Source: Tunturiibacter empetritectus (lineage in GTDB: Bacteria > Acidobacteriota > Terriglobia > Terriglobales > Acidobacteriaceae). Taken from it: a DNA stretch of 64,000 nt. The notes beneath the pieces were generated by a model. It ran no database searches, was not told the DNA's origin, and was given only the letters and a program-made list of their open reading frames with translations. This document shows, piece by piece, positions 1 to 9,208 of the stretch (position 1 is the first letter of the stretch; every line of letters begins with the position of its first letter). The position numbers and the translations under genes are program-made. The stretch is taken from NCBI RefSeq assembly GCF_014201375.1, contig NZ_JACHDZ010000007.1, forward strand, positions 62,001-126,000, in the 5' to 3' direction.

Positions 1-2
1 GT

Positions 3-1076
3 TGGAGCAAAACTCTTACAGCCGTTACGTTGCTGGTCTGTGCGACTGGAATAGGACTCGCGCAACACCATGACGGCGACGATGCTTTTCTGCCGAGCCC
101 GGTGAGAAGTGTCTCGACGGTACCGAGTAATGGGGATGCGAATCCGTACGGGGTTGCGTTTGTTGGGGATAACTTTCAGGCTGGGTCTGGGCCGCTGAAG
201 CGTGGAGACATTCTCGTCTCGAACTTCAACAACAGCATGACTCTGCAGGGTACGGGAACGACCATCGTCAGGGTGCCGAAGAGCGGATCGACGACCGTGT
301 TCTTCCAGGGTAAAAAACCGCTGGGGCTTTCTACGGCGCTGGGGACGCTGCAGTATGGGTTCGTGGTGGTCGGGAATGCGCCGACGGCGGATGGTACCGC
401 AGCGACTGCAGGGCCCGGGTCGCTGTTGGTGATCAACAATCAGGGCAAGCTGATACAGACGTTCACCAGTGCGGAGATACAGGGGCCGTGGGACATGGCG
501 CTGGTTGACGGCGGAGACAGGGCAACTGCGTTTATCACCAATGACCTGACGGGGACGGTCGTCCGGCTGAAGTTCAAGGTTAGCTTTAGCGGTCTGACGC
601 TGCTGAGTACGAAGACGATTGCTTCGGGGTATATTCACCGCGGCGATCCGGTGACGCTGTTTGTGGCTCCCACGGGACTGGTGTACGACGATCGGCGCGA
701 CGTGCTGTACGTTGCCTCGACGGGGGACAACGCCGTCTTCGCGGTGTGGGATGCGGCGGACCGTCATACGGATGGTGGATTGGGCACCATCATTTACCAG
801 GACAATGTTCATCTGCACGGGGCGCTGGGGCTGGCGATGGCTCCGAATGGGCACCTGCTGGTGACCAACAACGATGGCATCAATCCCGATGCAAATCAGC
901 CGAGCGAGATCGTCGAGTTTACGACGGACGGAAGATTTGTGAAGGAGATCCCGGTGGATCCGGCCCAGGGCGGATCGTTTGGTTTAGCGGTGCGCACGAC
1001 GGAGGATAAGGCGATTCTGGCGGCGGTCGATGACAACACTGCGACGTTGACGATCTGGACGCTGAATTCCGAGTAG
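3..1076 (+). CDS. Exported beta-propeller (NHL/YVTN-like) protein, 5' end outside window
   Basis: The reading frame is open to the left edge. In-frame residues before the first possible internal start (TTG at 30) read as a hydrophobic signal-peptide core ending near Ala-Gln, so the true start probably lies upstream of base 1. The mature part has repeated short strands with motifs such as GLVYD, DVLYVAS, GLAMAPNGHLLVTNN and GSFGLAV, typical of NHL/SMP-30-like beta-propellers. The role is unknown; these folds serve as binding scaffolds or lactonases, and no catalytic set is evident. Export is inferred from the leader. Confidence 0.75.
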   Translation, partial: WSKTLTAVTLLVCATGIGLAQHHDGDDAFLPSPVRSVSTVPSNGDANPYGVAFVGDNFQAGSGPLKRGDILVSNFNNSMTLQGTGTTIVRVPKSGSTTVFFQGKKPLGLSTALGTLQYGFVVVGNAPTADGTAATAGPGSLLVINNQGKLIQTFTSAEIQGPWDMALVDGGDRATAFITNDLTGTVVRLKFKVSFSGLTLLSTKTIASGYIHRGDPVTLFVAPTGLVYDDRRDVLYVASTGDNAVFAVWDAADRHTDGGLGTIIYQDNVHLHGALGLAMAPNGHLLVTNNDGINPDANQPSEIVEFTTDGRFVKEIPVDPAQGGSFGLAVRTTEDKAILAAVDDNTATLTIWTLNSE

Positions 1077-1280
1077 GCCGCGAAAGGTAGCTTCTGATGC
1101 GGCTTGGGTGTACTGAATAACAATCAATTCTGCCAACCCAGTGCAGCGTTATGCTGCCATCTAGCGTGCAAAGTATCATCCACACCGAAGGCGTGCGGTG
1201 CTGCGGTTTGCCGACATGCAACCGAAATAACCGAATGTGTAATAGTGCGTCACCATCGGAGCGTAGTGTAGGATTTCGCC

Positions 1281-1754
1281 ATGCGAGAAACGCGTTTACG
1301 AGTCTTCGCGGTGGCAATCGCGAAGACGTTGTTCCTTGTTCAGGCATACGCCCAGCAGAGTCACTGGTCTTCGGCGGATGATAAAACCGCGAAGTACATC
1401 ATCGAGATGGAGCGCAAGTGGGCTGAGGGTGTATGTGTTGACAACGGTGTCGTCGCTGGTCTGCTTGCCGACGACTTCCAAGGCACTTCCACGAGCGGTG
1501 CGCGCTTCACAAAAGCTGATGAACTGAAGGACGAGAAAGGCCCACGCACCGCTCATGAGTGCGAACTTGATGAGGCTAAAGTGCGTTTCTTCGGAGACAG
1601 TCTTGCCGTTGTCTACGGCAGCGAACATTATGTCGGCAAAGATAAGTCCCAGCCGAACATAGAGGTGTGCCAGGTTTGGACTGACACGTGGCTGAAGCGC
1701 GGCGGTACATGGCAGATCATCGCCTCGCACGATAATCGCGTGAAATGTAAGTAG
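1281..1754 (+). CDS. Exported SnoaL/DUF4440-like protein (NTF2 fold)
   Basis: 157 residues. A basic N-terminus and hydrophobic stretch ending in AYAQQ look like a signal peptide. The rest fits the SnoaL/DUF4440 pattern: an N-terminal helix (IIEMERKWAEG), a short DDFQGT segment, then strands ending in VWTDTWLKRGGTWQIIASH, the usual closing motif of this cone-shaped fold. An AGGA sits about 8 bases before the ATG. Members act as small-molecule enzymes or binding domains; the substrate cannot be told. It stands alone on the plus strand. Confidence 0.75.
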   Translation: MRETRLRVFAVAIAKTLFLVQAYAQQSHWSSADDKTAKYIIEMERKWAEGVCVDNGVVAGLLADDFQGTSTSGARFTKADELKDEKGPRTAHECELDEAKVRFFGDSLAVVYGSEHYVGKDKSQPNIEVCQVWTDTWLKRGGTWQIIASHDNRVKCK

Positions 1755-1836
1755 GAGAGAACGCCTGACCTTTCGTTATGCACTGGCATGGTCTGCTGGG
1801 GCTTTTACCAGGTCGAGACGCAGAAAGGCTTAGCCA

Positions 1837-1854
1837 TTGTGGCTAGTGGCCGGC
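1837..1854. repeat. 18-bp direct repeat, left copy
   Basis: TTGTGGCTAGTGGCCGGC occurs here and, identically and in the same orientation, at 3648-3665, where it covers the end of hpt. The two copies bracket about 1.8 kb. No integrase or transposase lies between them. Confidence 0.5.
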
Positions 1855-2034
1855 TAGCCCGAACCAGACAGCTCCGGGCGGTTCTCAGTCGATCAGGAAC
1901 TCACAGGGCTCTCTGCACAGAACTCAATGAGCGCATTGGCCTGTTACGGCTAACTGAGAGCGTGCCGATCACACGTCGCCCTTACCGCGGGATGTTCTTT
2001 CGCCGCAGCTGCTCGCTCTCCTTCATCATTTCGT

Positions 2035-2685
2035 TCAAATTCGCAGCTTCTCCAGCACAACGTGTGTCGCGTGCTCCGTCGCCTCGTGCTCGGTCACAGA
2101 GAATCCCAGCGCGGGCAGGTCAAGACCGGTAAGCAGTGCCTCCCCTTGACCGAGGGCAACAGGTGCAAGTGCAAAGTGAAGGGAATCGATCAGCCCCGCC
2201 TGCAGATACTGCCGCACGGTGGAAACACCGCCTCCGATCTTGACGTCCTTGTCGCCCGCTGCCTGCTTCGCGAGCCTCAGCGCCTTTTCGACTCCACCGG
2301 TGACGAAGTAGAAGGTCGTCCCGCCTTCCATCACGAGGGGCTCGCGCTCGTAGTGGGTCAGAACGAAGGTTGGCGCATGGTAGGGCGGATTGGCCCCCCA
2401 CCATCCCTTCCACGAATAGTCCTGCCATGGGCCACGCACCGGACCGAACATGTTGCGGCCGAGGATGAAGGCTCCAAAGTTTTCCATTCCCCGCCGTGCA
2501 AACGCGTCGTCCACATCGATAGATCCGCCTTCCTTCCCGAGCATGGCGGAGAATGTCCTGGTATGGAAGAACCACTGAAAGATCTCTGGACCGCGCTTGC
2601 CCAGCGGATCGTCCAGGCTCTGCTCTATCCCTGCGCTAAAACCGTCCAACGAAAGACCAAATCCCGCGACACGAACCTTTGACAT
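2035..2685 (-). CDS. Dihydrofolate reductase-family protein (RibD C-terminal domain)
   Basis: 216 residues from the ATG at 2685, chosen because GAGGAG lies 5 bases upstream and the protein then begins MSKVRVAGFGLSLDGF, the usual first strand of this family. Further motifs are NMFGPVRGPW, the FVLTHYERE segment, IGGGVSTVRQYLQAGLID (NADPH-binding loop and following helix), and a C-terminal HVVLEKL strand. The family resembles the pyrimidine reductase half of RibD; many members are stand-alone reductases with unknown substrates. It is not next to riboflavin genes, so a riboflavin role is not implied. Confidence 0.85.
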   Translation of the reverse strand: MSKVRVAGFGLSLDGFSAGIEQSLDDPLGKRGPEIFQWFFHTRTFSAMLGKEGGSIDVDDAFARRGMENFGAFILGRNMFGPVRGPWQDYSWKGWWGANPPYHAPTFVLTHYEREPLVMEGGTTFYFVTGGVEKALRLAKQAAGDKDVKIGGGVSTVRQYLQAGLIDSLHFALAPVALGQGEALLTGLDLPALGFSVTEHEATEHATHVVLEKLRI

Positions 2686-3020
2686 GCATGCTCCTCGCTT
2701 TCGAAAATTCTGATTAGCCCCGCCCGTGGTGACGTAATCAACTTTGAGTGGAGCAACTCGCGTATCTGCTCCGTGGAGCGCTAGACATGACGACGACTCT
2801 AGCAAACCAGCTACCCCGAATCAATTTGGCAAACGGCGGATCGATGCAAAGTGCCGAGCTAGTGACTCTGAGATCTGGAGCAACAGAACTGCTTCCTCGG
2901 TTGACGCAAAATCGCCAAGTCACTCATTGACAAGCGATTGTGTGGAATCAGGTGAAGCGGCTGCGGAGTTATGAGTTGCTGCCGCGGGAGTCTGGACTCG
3001 GGTGAGTTGAAGCACAAGCG

Positions 3021-3056
3021 AAAGGGCGGGTCCCTTGCGAGACCTCGCCCTTTTTG
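3021..3056 (+). terminator. Rho-independent terminator-like hairpin
   Basis: AAAGGGCG-GGTC pairs with GACCTCGCCCTTT around an 8-base loop (one bulged base), followed by a T run. There is no recognised plus-strand gene directly upstream, so it may end an unrecognised transcript or be a relic. Confidence 0.5.
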
Positions 3057-3444
3057 CTATCCGATTTTTCGAAGATCCAGTACGGCCCGGATCACAACCT
3101 TGTCAATTCCGAAATCCTTCGGTACTGCGAGCGTAGCCCGCATTGCCGTTCTCTTTCGTTATCGCGTCCGTTGTAAGAGCTTTCTCGTTCTATCATCCGG
3201 CCTTCAGTTGCCTGAGTGCCCTCGAGTTCCGTTGCCGGCCCTCTCCGATAGCTGTTGTCTACTCTCTCCTCCTGGAAGATTGCTCTTCCGCTGAAAAAAT
3301 ACTACTCGGAATTGCCCGCGATGCAATGGAGTCGAGCGCGTTATTTATGTGGAAATACTGGTGTTTTTGTGGGAAATTAGGGAAATGAGAGTCTGGAACT
3401 GCGCGTTCATGGCAGCCTTGGCCCGGCTGGGAGAGGTTTACATT

Positions 3445-3476
3445 CCCATCCATCGCATAAGGCTGCGATGGATGGG
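3445..3476. repeat. Perfect 13-bp palindromic hairpin
   Basis: CCCATCCATCGCA (3445-3457) is the exact reverse complement of TGCGATGGATGGG (3464-3476), with a 6-base loop TAAGGC. It is intergenic with no T tract. It looks like a REP-type palindrome of a class different from the elements at 9209 onward. Confidence 0.55.
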
Positions 3477-3647
3477 GCACCCGATCGTTTGTTGCTGGAT
3501 GTGAGAGGACAACCGCAGAAGCAGATCCTGACGGGATGACAACCAAAACAACGGACTACGGCAAAAGCGATGGGGCTCCCTCTTTGACGCCGCTGAGGGG
3601 GAGAATTAGAACGGGCACGTTGTGCAAGAAAACGAGAGCAGACTGTG

Positions 3648-3665
3648 TTGTGGCTAGTGGCCGGC
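3648..3665. repeat. 18-bp direct repeat, right copy (hpt 3' end)
   Basis: Identical to 1837-1854. It spans the hpt stop codon and the last four codons. Confidence 0.5.
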
Positions 3666-4217
3666 GACGTCGGAGGGGAAGATGCGGATGTCTTCTACGC
3701 CACGGTAGCGCTCGGCGTAGTCCATGCCGTAGCCGATGACGAACTTGTTGGGGATTCTGAAGGCTACGTAGTCGGCTTCGATGGGAACGAGGCGGCGCTC
3801 GGGTTTGTCGAGGCAGGATGCGATCTTTAGCGACGCGGGTTTGTGTTGCAGCATGAGGCCGCGAAGGTAGCTGAGGGTGAGGCCAGTGTCGAGAATGTCT
3901 TCGACGATGATGACGTGCTTGCCTTCGATGGGGTTGTCGATGTCCTTGATGAGCTTGACGGCGCCGGAGGAGACGCGGGCGCGGCCGTAGCTGGAGACGG
4001 CGACGAAGTCGAAGGTGTTGTCGACCTGGATGGCGCGGGCGAGGTCGGCGAGGAAGATGGCTGCGCCTTTGAGGACGCCGATGAGGACGATGGATTGACC
4101 TTTGTAGTCAGCGGAGATCTGGGCTCCGATTTCGCGGGTGCGGTCGGCGATCTGTTGTTTGGAGAAGAGAATCTCCATCTCTGAGGCGGGGGGGAAGACG
4201 GGCGTGCTGGTGGCCAT
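3654..4217 (-). CDS. hpt: Hypoxanthine phosphoribosyltransferase
   Basis: Salvages hypoxanthine/guanine with PRPP to IMP/GMP in the cytoplasm. 187 residues from the ATG at 4217; a TTG at 4253 in the same frame would add 12 poorly conserved residues. The PRPP-binding loop VIIVEDILDTGLTL is intact near residues 107-120. Other family marks are VLIGVLKGA, FVAVSSYG and the base-binding end segment DYVAFRIPNKFVIGYGMDYAERYRG. Length matches the family. It is divergent from lgt across a 66-bp gap. The 3' end carries one copy of the 18-bp direct repeat. Confidence 0.95.
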   Translation of the reverse strand: MATSTPVFPPASEMEILFSKQQIADRTREIGAQISADYKGQSIVLIGVLKGAAIFLADLARAIQVDNTFDFVAVSSYGRARVSSGAVKLIKDIDNPIEGKHVIIVEDILDTGLTLSYLRGLMLQHKPASLKIASCLDKPERRLVPIEADYVAFRIPNKFVIGYGMDYAERYRGVEDIRIFPSDVAGH

Positions 4218-4283
4218 AAGGGATAGGCTAACGCGAGTGGGGGGCTGAGGCAAAGGCCGTTATACTTTTATAGAGCGAGGATT

Positions 4284-5135
4284 ATGTTTCCCTATATCGA
4301 TATTGGCCCGATTCATCTGGGTACGTTTGGGTTGTTGTTGTGGCTGGCGGCGGTGGCGGCGACGGTGGTGCTGCATAAGAACTTTGTTCGGAATGGCGTC
4401 GATGCGGACGCGCTGAACGTGGTTGCGTTGGTGGTGATCGCGGGGGTGCTGGGCGCGAAGGCCTGGCATGAGTTGCAGAATCCGGCGGATCTTTATGCGG
4501 CGTATCGGCAGATTATTGCTCCGGGGTGGAGTCGGCCGTTTGCGGTGGCGATGGATTTTCTACACTGGTTTCAGGCAGGGTTTGCGTGGTTTGGCGGGAT
4601 GCTGGCCGGGATCGCGATGCTGATGTGGCAGGGTCGGATTGCTAAACCTGATGGTCTGGCTGGGGGGAAGGCTGCGGTGCGGATGCTGGATCTGGCGGCT
4701 CCGGCGGCTGCGATTGGATATGGTGTGGGGCGGATTGGGTGTTTGACGTCGGGCGATGGGGACTACGGGATCAATACGACGCTGCCGTGGGGCGTGCATA
4801 TGGCGAAGGATGCGCTGGTGTTGCCGACTCCGCCGGATGCTCTGGTGCAGCCTACGCCGGTGTATGAGTTTCTGTTTGCGATGGCGCTGGGGTGGTTGCT
4901 TTGGCGGTTAGGGAAGAAGGCGAGGCCGTTGGGGTGGATGACCGGGCTGTATCTTTTTCTGAGTGGAATTGCTCGGTTTCTGGTGGAGTTTGTGCGGGTG
5001 AATCCGCGGCTTTACTGGGGAATGAGCAATGCGCAGGTGGCGGCGCTGGGGTCGGTGGTGGTGGGGCTGGTGGTGATGGGGGTGGCGCGGAAGCCAACTC
5101 CGTTTGTCGAGCCGCATCCGACGGTTGTTTCCTGA
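4284..5135 (+). CDS. lgt: Prolipoprotein diacylglyceryl transferase
   Basis: Inner-membrane enzyme that transfers diacylglyceryl from phosphatidylglycerol to the lipobox cysteine of prolipoproteins, the step before LspA (also in this window). 283 residues with about seven hydrophobic segments. It starts MFPYIDIGPIHLGTFGLL, and the FAWFGGMLAG and GYGVGRIGCLTSGD signature with its conserved Arg is present. The second conserved Arg lies in SGIARFLVEFVR. An AGGA precedes the ATG. A TATACT at 4261 could be a -10 box, with the divergent hpt promoter in the same gap. Confidence 0.95.
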   Translation: MFPYIDIGPIHLGTFGLLLWLAAVAATVVLHKNFVRNGVDADALNVVALVVIAGVLGAKAWHELQNPADLYAAYRQIIAPGWSRPFAVAMDFLHWFQAGFAWFGGMLAGIAMLMWQGRIAKPDGLAGGKAAVRMLDLAAPAAAIGYGVGRIGCLTSGDGDYGINTTLPWGVHMAKDALVLPTPPDALVQPTPVYEFLFAMALGWLLWRLGKKARPLGWMTGLYLFLSGIARFLVEFVRVNPRLYWGMSNAQVAALGSVVVGLVVMGVARKPTPFVEPHPTVVS

Positions 5136-5193
5136 TATTCGGTTGCTTTCGTTTTGAATTTAACCTTCAAAGCTGAGTTGTATAAGGAGAGGT

Positions 5194-7293
5194 ATGCAGC
5201 AAGAGACATCTCGCCGATTTGAGTTACGGAGTACTACGGCGTATCAAATTTTTCTGAAGGTCTGGTTTCCGCTTTTCGCAGCCATCACAGTTATTGGACT
5301 GATCGTTCCATTGAATCCGGAGACGCCACGTGGAGGCATTGATCGATCATGGGTGATGTCCATGAACGAGGCGGTGGCCGATCACATGAGAATCGGCCAT
5401 GACGTTATTTTCACATTTGGTCCCTATGCCGCGATGTATTCGCAGGTCTATCACCCGCTGGTCGACCACCTGATACTGCTCACCAGCCTTATTTTTGCGC
5501 TCTGCTATCTGGGGGCGTTGCTGTATATGGCCGGGAATGAGAATCGGACAATTGCCATTCTCTTCCTTGTATTTCTTGGCTGGTTTGCCCAGTCACGCGA
5601 TGCGTTGTTTTTTTCCTATCCACTTCTTCTGGCTCTTAGCGCGGCGAAGTTTTGCGGTCATCAGGAAAAACAGCCGCAGTCAAATTTTCGGCGACTGGCG
5701 TCAGTGGCCGCGCTCTGCATTCCACTAGGCATACTTCCTTTAGTAAAAGGAAACATGATTGTTCTATGCGCGATGATGGTTCTTCTTATTGCGAGTTATC
5801 TCCTGTATCAGAGATACGTCATGCTGGCGGTAGTAGTTGTTGTCGTGCCGATACTCTCCCTTCTTTTGTTTTGGACGATGGCGGGGCAGCCGTTTAATGG
5901 GCTTGCGGACTATGGATCGAGTAGCGTCCAGATACTCTCCGGATATACCGAGGCGATGGGGTTGCAGGGGGAATTTCGAGGCATTCTAGGGTACCTGCCT
6001 AATGTGGAGATCGCGGCATACCTTGTTGCAGCCGCCGCAGTTCTTTGGAACCTGTCGAGGTCAATGGTGGTTACGGGCGTGTCGAAGTTATTTCTCGGTG
6101 TCTGTTTTACGCTGTTCTTTTTTGTAGGCTTCAAGAGCGGTTTTGTACGGCACGATATGCATGCGCCTATTGCGGCGAGTTGCCTGGTATTCGCAAGCAT
6201 TTTGACGGGGTTTTTAGGTTGGGACCGTCGAGTTCGAGTCACTCTTGTTTTATGTGCCCTGGTGTTAGCTGGCATAACAATTCGGTATAACCCTCAAGTG
6301 CTCAACCTGGCTAAGGCCATCATTCCGAATTACAAGCAGAAGACGAAGGCGCCAGTCGGAGACCTGCCAATATCGCGGCATGACGTTACTGAAGAGAAAA
6401 AATCTATCTCCACCCTTGCCGGCGATGCTGTTCTTGGAGTGTACGGACATTTGTGGAATGGTTTGCGGATTCGGCTGTTCGAAAACGACGAACTCTCCAA
6501 CGCGTATCTTGAGGGACTTGCGAAGATCAGGGAGGAATATCCGGTGCCGAAGCTGGCGGGAACAGTGGATATCTATCCGACCGACGATGCCTACATTCTT
6601 GCATCGGGCGACACTTGGAATCCGCGTCCCGTCATCCAAAGCTATACTGCGTGGACACCAAAACTTGCTCTGATCAATGAGCAGCATTTACGGACGGAAA
6701 AAGCTCCCAATTATCTGTTATTCGGTTTCGTTCCCATGGAGGATAATCATCTGCCTTCGCTTAATGATGGGGTCAGTTGGGCCGCGTTTTTAGACAACTA
6801 CACCGTGTCCAGGGTGGATGAGCAGTTTGCCTATCTGCACAAGAAAGACGTTGTGCAGGATCGTTCCGATTTCAACATTCTGCAGACAGGTGTCTATAAA
6901 ACCGGAGAGAGGATTGTGATGTCCGGGTCTGGAAAACCGATTTTTGCTGAGATAGATCTGGAGCCTACGCCGTTTGGCAGGCTTATCGGCATAGTTTTCA
7001 AACCAACGCAGGTGAGAATTTTATTGAAATTATCGGATGGCACGAGACGGGACTATCGTGTGTTGCCCACAATGATGAGGACCGGATTTTGCGTATCGCC
7101 ATTGGTTGAAGACACTCGGGGGTTTGCTCAATTTGTGGATGGAGATGAACACTCTCTGAACGGCGCCGTGGTGAAGGAGATGACGATCGTGCCGTATCAT
7201 CCCGGCTGGATGGTTTGGAAGGATCACTACAAACTCACTCTGAAGGAATATCACGGCGGCGCTTGGCTTAGTCGGAGTGCGGCGCCGCTATGA
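5194..7293 (+). CDS. Large polytopic membrane protein of unknown function
   Basis: 699 residues with AAGGAGAGG directly before the ATG. The first 400 residues contain about ten hydrophobic helices and resemble polytopic glycosyltransferase-like or O-antigen-type membrane proteins in layout. Visible motifs are GIDRSWVMSMNEA and the FTFGPYAAMYSQVYHP loop after the first helix, and SGFVRHDMHAPIA later. The last 300 residues are soluble and look extracytoplasmic. I do not recognise a catalytic motif. G+C is slightly lower than in the neighbours. It is convergent with aqpZ with only 22 bases between them. Confidence 0.7.
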   Translation: MQQETSRRFELRSTTAYQIFLKVWFPLFAAITVIGLIVPLNPETPRGGIDRSWVMSMNEAVADHMRIGHDVIFTFGPYAAMYSQVYHPLVDHLILLTSLIFALCYLGALLYMAGNENRTIAILFLVFLGWFAQSRDALFFSYPLLLALSAAKFCGHQEKQPQSNFRRLASVAALCIPLGILPLVKGNMIVLCAMMVLLIASYLLYQRYVMLAVVVVVVPILSLLLFWTMAGQPFNGLADYGSSSVQILSGYTEAMGLQGEFRGILGYLPNVEIAAYLVAAAAVLWNLSRSMVVTGVSKLFLGVCFTLFFFVGFKSGFVRHDMHAPIAASCLVFASILTGFLGWDRRVRVTLVLCALVLAGITIRYNPQVLNLAKAIIPNYKQKTKAPVGDLPISRHDVTEEKKSISTLAGDAVLGVYGHLWNGLRIRLFENDELSNAYLEGLAKIREEYPVPKLAGTVDIYPTDDAYILASGDTWNPRPVIQSYTAWTPKLALINEQHLRTEKAPNYLLFGFVPMEDNHLPSLNDGVSWAAFLDNYTVSRVDEQFAYLHKKDVVQDRSDFNILQTGVYKTGERIVMSGSGKPIFAEIDLEPTPFGRLIGIVFKPTQVRILLKLSDGTRRDYRVLPTMMRTGFCVSPLVEDTRGFAQFVDGDEHSLNGAVVKEMTIVPYHPGWMVWKDHYKLTLKEYHGGAWLSRSAAPL

Positions 7294-7315
7294 GTTTGTG
7301 ACGTGGCATTGCTGT

Positions 7316-8044
7316 CTAGTTTCGGGACATCTCTTCGCGGATTGGTGGCTGCGGGGCGGCGAAGAAGGCCGTGGAGATGAGGCCGCCCAGGACTGCTCCT
7401 AAGATCGGTGCTACCCAGAAGAGCCATAGCTGGCTGAGTGCCCAGCCTCCTACGAAGATGGCGGGGCCGGTGCTGCGGGCGGGGTTGACCGAGGTGTTGG
7501 TGACGGGAATGCTGATGAGGTGGATCAGCGTGAGACAGAGGCCGATGGCGATGGGGGCGAAGCCTTTGGGGGCGCGCTCGTCGGTGGCGCCGAGGATGAC
7601 GAGAAGGAAGAAGGCGGTGAGGACGACCTCGGCTACGAAGCAGGCTAGGAGAGAGTAGCCGCCGGGGGAGTGGTCGGCGTAGCCGTTGGAGGCGAAGCCG
7701 GCGGCGAGGGAGAAGCCGGGTTTGCCGCTGGCGATGAGGTAGAGGACGCCTGAGCCGGCGATGGCTCCGAGGACCTGCGCGATGATGTAGGGCAGGAGTT
7801 CGGAGGGCGCGAAGCGTTTGCCGACGACCAGGCCAATGGAGACTGCGGGGTTCAGGTGGCAGCCGGAGACGTGGCCGATGGCGAAGGCCATTGTGAGGAC
7901 GGTGAGACCGAAGGCCAGAGCTACTCCGGCGAAGCCGATTCCCAGGTTGGGGAAGGCCGCAGCGAGGACGGCGCTGCCGCAGCCGCCGAAGACAAGCCAG
8001 AAGGTGCCGAAGAACTCCGCTGCTGCACGTTTCGAGAGATCCAT
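7316..8044 (-). CDS. aqpZ: Aquaporin Z
   Basis: Inner-membrane water channel, 242 residues. The ATG at 8044 is chosen because [21 protein letters not shown] is the canonical N-terminus; the frame extends further upstream without conservation. Both NPA boxes are present (NPAVSIG near residue 66, NPARSTG near 190), and the run [17 protein letters not shown] keeps the His, Thr and Arg of the AqpZ selectivity filter, which argues for water rather than glycerol. Six membrane segments fit the length. A perfect inverted repeat lies about 70-100 bases upstream of the start. Confidence 0.95.
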   Translation of the reverse strand: MDLSKRAAAEFFGTFWLVFGGCGSAVLAAAFPNLGIGFAGVALAFGLTVLTMAFAIGHVSGCHLNPAVSIGLVVGKRFAPSELLPYIIAQVLGAIAGSGVLYLIASGKPGFSLAAGFASNGYADHSPGGYSLLACFVAEVVLTAFFLLVILGATDERAPKGFAPIAIGLCLTLIHLISIPVTNTSVNPARSTGPAIFVGGWALSQLWLFWVAPILGAVLGGLISTAFFAAPQPPIREEMSRN

Positions 8045-8112
8045 TGGGGTCTGCCTGCTCTTTCTTGTGATTTGGATTTTCGCCTGTCGGAAAGATAACT
8101 GGAGAACGGGGC

Positions 8113-8146
8113 CCATGCGACTAGTGCAATGGCAATAGTCGCATGG
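8113..8146. promoter_or_regulatory. 11-bp inverted repeat upstream of aqpZ
   Basis: CCATGCGACTA (8113-8123) and TAGTCGCATGG (8136-8146) are exact reverse complements, 12 bases apart, 69-102 bases upstream of the aqpZ start. It could be an operator for a dimeric regulator or a leader hairpin. No T tract follows on either side, so a terminator is unlikely. Confidence 0.4.
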
Positions 8147-8268
8147 TTCAACGACTCCTACGCGATTCCGAATGCGAGAAACGCTGACGTCTTACGTAGC
8201 GAAATCGTAGCACGGGATTTTATCCCGGCACGTGAAATTTTGATTGGCGCGGATTGCAGGGGAAGGAT

Positions 8269-9117
8269 TTAGAGACGCTTGAGGTAGGCTTTGGCGGCTT
8301 CGAGTTCGGGGAAGAGGCGCTCCTCGGCCTGGAACTCGCGGGAGTGGACGCAGCGGCGGCCGGCTTTGACGCGGACGGGGTGCTTGAGGTGGAGCATTTC
8401 GTGGTAGAGGAGGTACTCAATGGCGCAGCGTGGGGTGTCGGGACGGTCGAAGACGCGGCTGACGACGATGGTGTTGTGGGCGGCGTCGTAGTGGCCGAGC
8501 ATGCGTCGGGCGTTATGGGCGGACCAGGTCAGGGTGGGGCGGCCGAGGAGTCCGTGAAAGAAGCGGGTGTTGAGGGATTCGAAGACTTCGTTGAGGTCGT
8601 AGTGATGGCCGGAGGGGGTGGAGAGGCGTTTGCGGCCGCGGGTCTGGCGGATGTGCTCGGCCTGGCGGGAGATGGCCTCGGAGGAGACGTGGCGGCGGTA
8701 GCGGTCGGCGTGGGCGGGGGCGATGGGTTTTTTGTAGAGCTTGGCGAGGAGGATGTGGGCGATGGCGTGGTGAATGGAGTCGGGCGCGGACTCGAGTAGG
8801 TCGGAGAGGCGGACGTGGAGACGGCCTTCGCGCAGGCGGATGGTGGTGTTGAGGGAGGTGAAGCGGCGGAAGCGGATGTCGAGCGGAGGGATGGGGGCGC
8901 GGGGGCGGAGTTCGCGGTACTGCTCCTCGAAGACGGCTACGAGGGAGGTGGCGGCGGACTTGGATTTTGGGGTGCGGGGTTTGCGGGGCGTGTGAGGACG
9001 AATCGGGGCTGCGGGTGATGGGGCGGAGAGGTGGTCGAAAAGAGTGGGCGAAGGCGATGAAAAGAGCTGCAGGAATTGGCGCAGGGGGGAGGGGCCGGGA
9101 TGCTTCGGGGTGGTCAG
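8269..9117 (-). CDS. SprT-like zinc metalloprotease-family protein, probable CTG start
   Basis: The C-terminal half carries the zinc-protease helix YHEMLHLKHP (HExxH) preceded by the TLTWSAHNARRMLGHYD and TIVVSR strands, as in SprT-like proteins. The same frame stays open upstream to a TAG at 9139-9141 and encodes convincing sequence (VRLSDLLE, IHHAIAHILLAKLYKK, a basic RYRRHV segment). In that whole 5' part I find no in-frame ATG, GTG or TTG; the first ATG, at 8502, would cut into the domain. A CTG at 9117 has AAGGA 7 bases upstream and is my best start (282 residues). A non-standard start or a lost start codon are the alternatives. Confidence 0.65.
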   Translation of the reverse strand: MTTPKHPGPSPLRQFLQLFSSPSPTLFDHLSAPSPAAPIRPHTPRKPRTPKSKSAATSLVAVFEEQYRELRPRAPIPPLDIRFRRFTSLNTTIRLREGRLHVRLSDLLESAPDSIHHAIAHILLAKLYKKPIAPAHADRYRRHVSSEAISRQAEHIRQTRGRKRLSTPSGHHYDLNEVFESLNTRFFHGLLGRPTLTWSAHNARRMLGHYDAAHNTIVVSRVFDRPDTPRCAIEYLLYHEMLHLKHPVRVKAGRRCVHSREFQAEERLFPELEAAKAYLKRL

Positions 9118-9208
9118 GGCTTCGTCCTTGTCTTGGTGCTACAGGACGATTTTATAAGAGGCGAGGCTGTGCAGGAGGTACGTTGGTAGGTTCGTGCTTA
9201 GACACTTT

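Larger units (their letters stand above)
2686..3653. other. Gene-poor 970-bp stretch
   Basis: No open frame here has convincing protein character on either strand; the longer frames are rich in Ser/Arg/Cys and lack start signals. It holds a terminator-like hairpin (3021-3056) and a perfect 13-bp palindrome (3445-3476). It lies inside the segment bracketed by the 18-bp direct repeat. Confidence 0.5.
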
